The position numbers and the translations under genes are program-made. Positions 62,501 through 64,000 of a stretch of DNA of 64,000 nt are shown here, in pieces (the stretch's first letter is position 1; the number at the start of each line of letters is the position of its first letter). The notes beneath the pieces were generated by a model. It ran no database searches. It was not told where the DNA came from and was given only the letters and a program-made list of their open reading frames with translations. The stretch is from Chrysomallon squamiferum (Eukaryota > Mollusca > Gastropoda > Neomphalida > Peltospiridae): assembly GCA_012295275.1 (NCBI GenBank), contig CM022665.1, positions 6,759,976 to 6,823,975 of the forward strand, read 5' to 3'.

Positions 62501-63063
62501 ATGAAATGCACATTATATTTTATTTAAATTTGATTATAATAAAACTTAATATATCATTATTTAACTCTTTTACTTAAATACTGTGGAACAAAGCACTGTG
62601 GTAATTAATGTTACAATTTTCTTTTTCAGGCACCAAATCAAAATATTTATTGAAGGTCTGTTCAGTTTCAATCAAGACTTTCCATCTTTCAAAGAACATC
62701 TGAGAGATTTCTTGGTCCAGATCAGAGTGAGTGCCTTTTATCAGCATATAGAGACACTGCCTGTATTAATTTGTTTTTTATTGAACATGTTTAGAAATTT
62801 ACAGAACCCCTTCAAAACAGTTATTTTAGCAAAACAAATGTTAAGTGTAAGTTTCTTCATTATTTTTTGTTATTAATAAGGCCAATATTGTAATCTATCT
62901 TTGTTTATCCCAACAGGAATTTGCTGGTGAAGATATGAATGATTTGTTTTTGGAAGAGCGAGAAAATGCTATCAGATTAGCTAATGAAGAAAAACGCAAA
63001 ATACAAATGTCTGTTCCTGGTATATTGGGCCCTCATGAAATACCAGAAGAAATGCAAGACTGA
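53547..63063 (+). CDS. XPO1: Exportin-1 (CRM1), nuclear export receptor
   Basis: RanGTP-dependent carrier that binds leucine-rich export signals and moves proteins and RNPs out of the nucleus. Coding exons: 53547-53657, 53880-54057, 54320-54426, 54662-54777, 55062-55176, 55448-55567, 55808-55862, 56120-56196, 56515-56673, 56885-57082, 57594-57732, 58062-58165, 58332-58409, 58647-58803, 59042-59205, 59476-59610, 59854-59958, 60263-60448, 60730-60852, 61028-61099, 61394-61469, 61722-61949, 62288-62447, 62630-62726, 62917-63063. They total 3207 bases, giving 1068 aa (human 1071). HEAT repeats run throughout. The acidic loop ([17 protein letters not shown]) is at about 429-445. The NES-groove segment [14 protein letters not shown] places Cys525 at human Cys528, the leptomycin target. 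The end reads [10 protein letters not shown]. The ATG at 53547 fits the family start. Confidence 0.97.
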
Positions 63064-64000
63064 AATGGAAAAATCAAGTGTTTCTAAAAATACATTGCTG
63101 TTTGTACTTGAACAAGGTGTTCCAGTATTTATGAATATGGATAAATTTAAACAAAAAAAGTAACAAACTTTTATAAGTATTGCTATCCATTATTTATTGA
63201 AGGAATAGCCTTTTTATAAAAACACACTATATGGTTCCACTTGGTTTAGACCTGGTTGAAAACTTCTTGTGTTGTTACAGAACTGGAACAGAAATTCAGT
63301 TTTGTGTCAGGCAAAATAATTATCCATGAACCTGTGTTTGTGGCCATGCAGAATACCATTATCATACTGATTGTAGGAAATTGTCATTCAGTTACAGCAC
63401 AGTGAATTGTCTTACAGCACACTGAATTGTTGTCAGTAACAAATCATGATAATCATGAAGATGCATTGTGTAATAATTTATTATTTTTCTGTCTTGTTCT
63501 TTTTTTTTGTGTGTGGTTATTTTTTGTTGGTTGTTAAAATAAACACAACAACAACAACAACAAAACAGTAATGACCACAGAGGTATTTTAGTTTCAGTAG
63601 TTGGAATTTTTCTCTGAGATTTTTATAACATTTTGTTGTTTTTGAAAATGCATTTAGAATTTATATACGTTTCAGCAACTTGGTTTTATAGACACATTTC
63701 ACCAGATCAGATTGTACATCTACAAATAAATTAATATGTTTGATCAGCTGATTTTAAAGATTTCGTAATACCTGTATGAGTTTGAACATCATTGAAATAC
63801 AGTAATTATCATAAATGTTTAAATATTTTTCTATATTTGGTGCTTTTAAAATTTTCTGGAATGATGATGATAAACTAAATTATTTTTTGCTTGAATTTTT
63901 GATAGAAAACAGCTGAATAATGCACAATAATAGTAACAGGAGTTTTAGTTTAATTTTTAAAAATTAACAAAATTACTTTCATTTCTTTGGAAAAGTTTTT
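63064..64000 (+). other. XPO1 3' UTR and downstream sequence
   Basis: Plus-strand AATAAA signals occur at 63538-63543 and 63725-63730. A (CAA)n tract lies at 63543-63563. An imperfect ~21-base tandem duplication (TTACAGCACAGTGAATTGT and TTACAGCACACTGAATTGT) lies near 63392-63431. No other gene is seen to the window end. Confidence 0.6.

Overview
This is an AT-rich (roughly 70% A+T by eye), intron-rich invertebrate nuclear sequence. The genes are animal single-copy housekeeping genes split into many short exons with ordinary GT-AG introns. A decayed tRNA-derived SINE near 37.8-38.1 kb resembles a family I recall from molluscs, so a lophotrochozoan, probably a mollusc, is the best guess; this is an inference.

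Layout. (1) 1-27.2 kb is one large nested tandem array. Its modules each look like a small exon with its own branchpoint-like site, 3' splice site and GTAAG-type 5' splice site. About five or six modules make a ~1.5-1.75 kb monomer, and three monomer types (A, B, C) make a ~4.98 kb higher-order unit present in four near-identical copies (4615-24622). Older, diverged modules lie on both flanks. A possible terminal exon and a polyA signal on the + strand follow at 27.2-27.7 kb. I do not recognise any protein in the array. (2) COQ6 (28732-35078, minus, 12 coding exons, 463 aa) makes ubiquinone in mitochondria. (3) FAM161 (35398-40233, plus, 5 exons, 736 aa) is a centrosome/cilium-base protein that starts 319 bp from COQ6, head to head. 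(4) A ZNF410 orthologue (41793-47793, minus, 7 coding exons, 646 aa) has five C2H2 fingers and faces FAM161 tail to tail. (5) A tentative, unrecognised three-exon gene lies at 49600-50710 (plus). (6) XPO1/CRM1 (53547-63063, plus, 25 coding exons, 1068 aa) is the nuclear export receptor. All four main gene models close in frame with lengths divisible by three, which supports the splice sites chosen.

The main genes do not form a pathway, but their order is informative. From memory, human 14q24.3 carries ZNF410-FAM161B-COQ6 in the same relative orientations, and human 2p15 carries FAM161A and XPO1 close together. This locus (COQ6-FAM161-ZNF410-XPO1) therefore looks like the arrangement that existed before the vertebrate genome duplications.

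The most unusual object is the splice-cassette array. Its modules keep splice signals even in the diverged copies, and one reading frame returns after internal indels. The array could be an amplified part of a lineage-specific gene, a spliced non-coding transcript, or a satellite built from an old gene. Its fourth unit looks partly like a blended assembly consensus and should not be trusted base by base.
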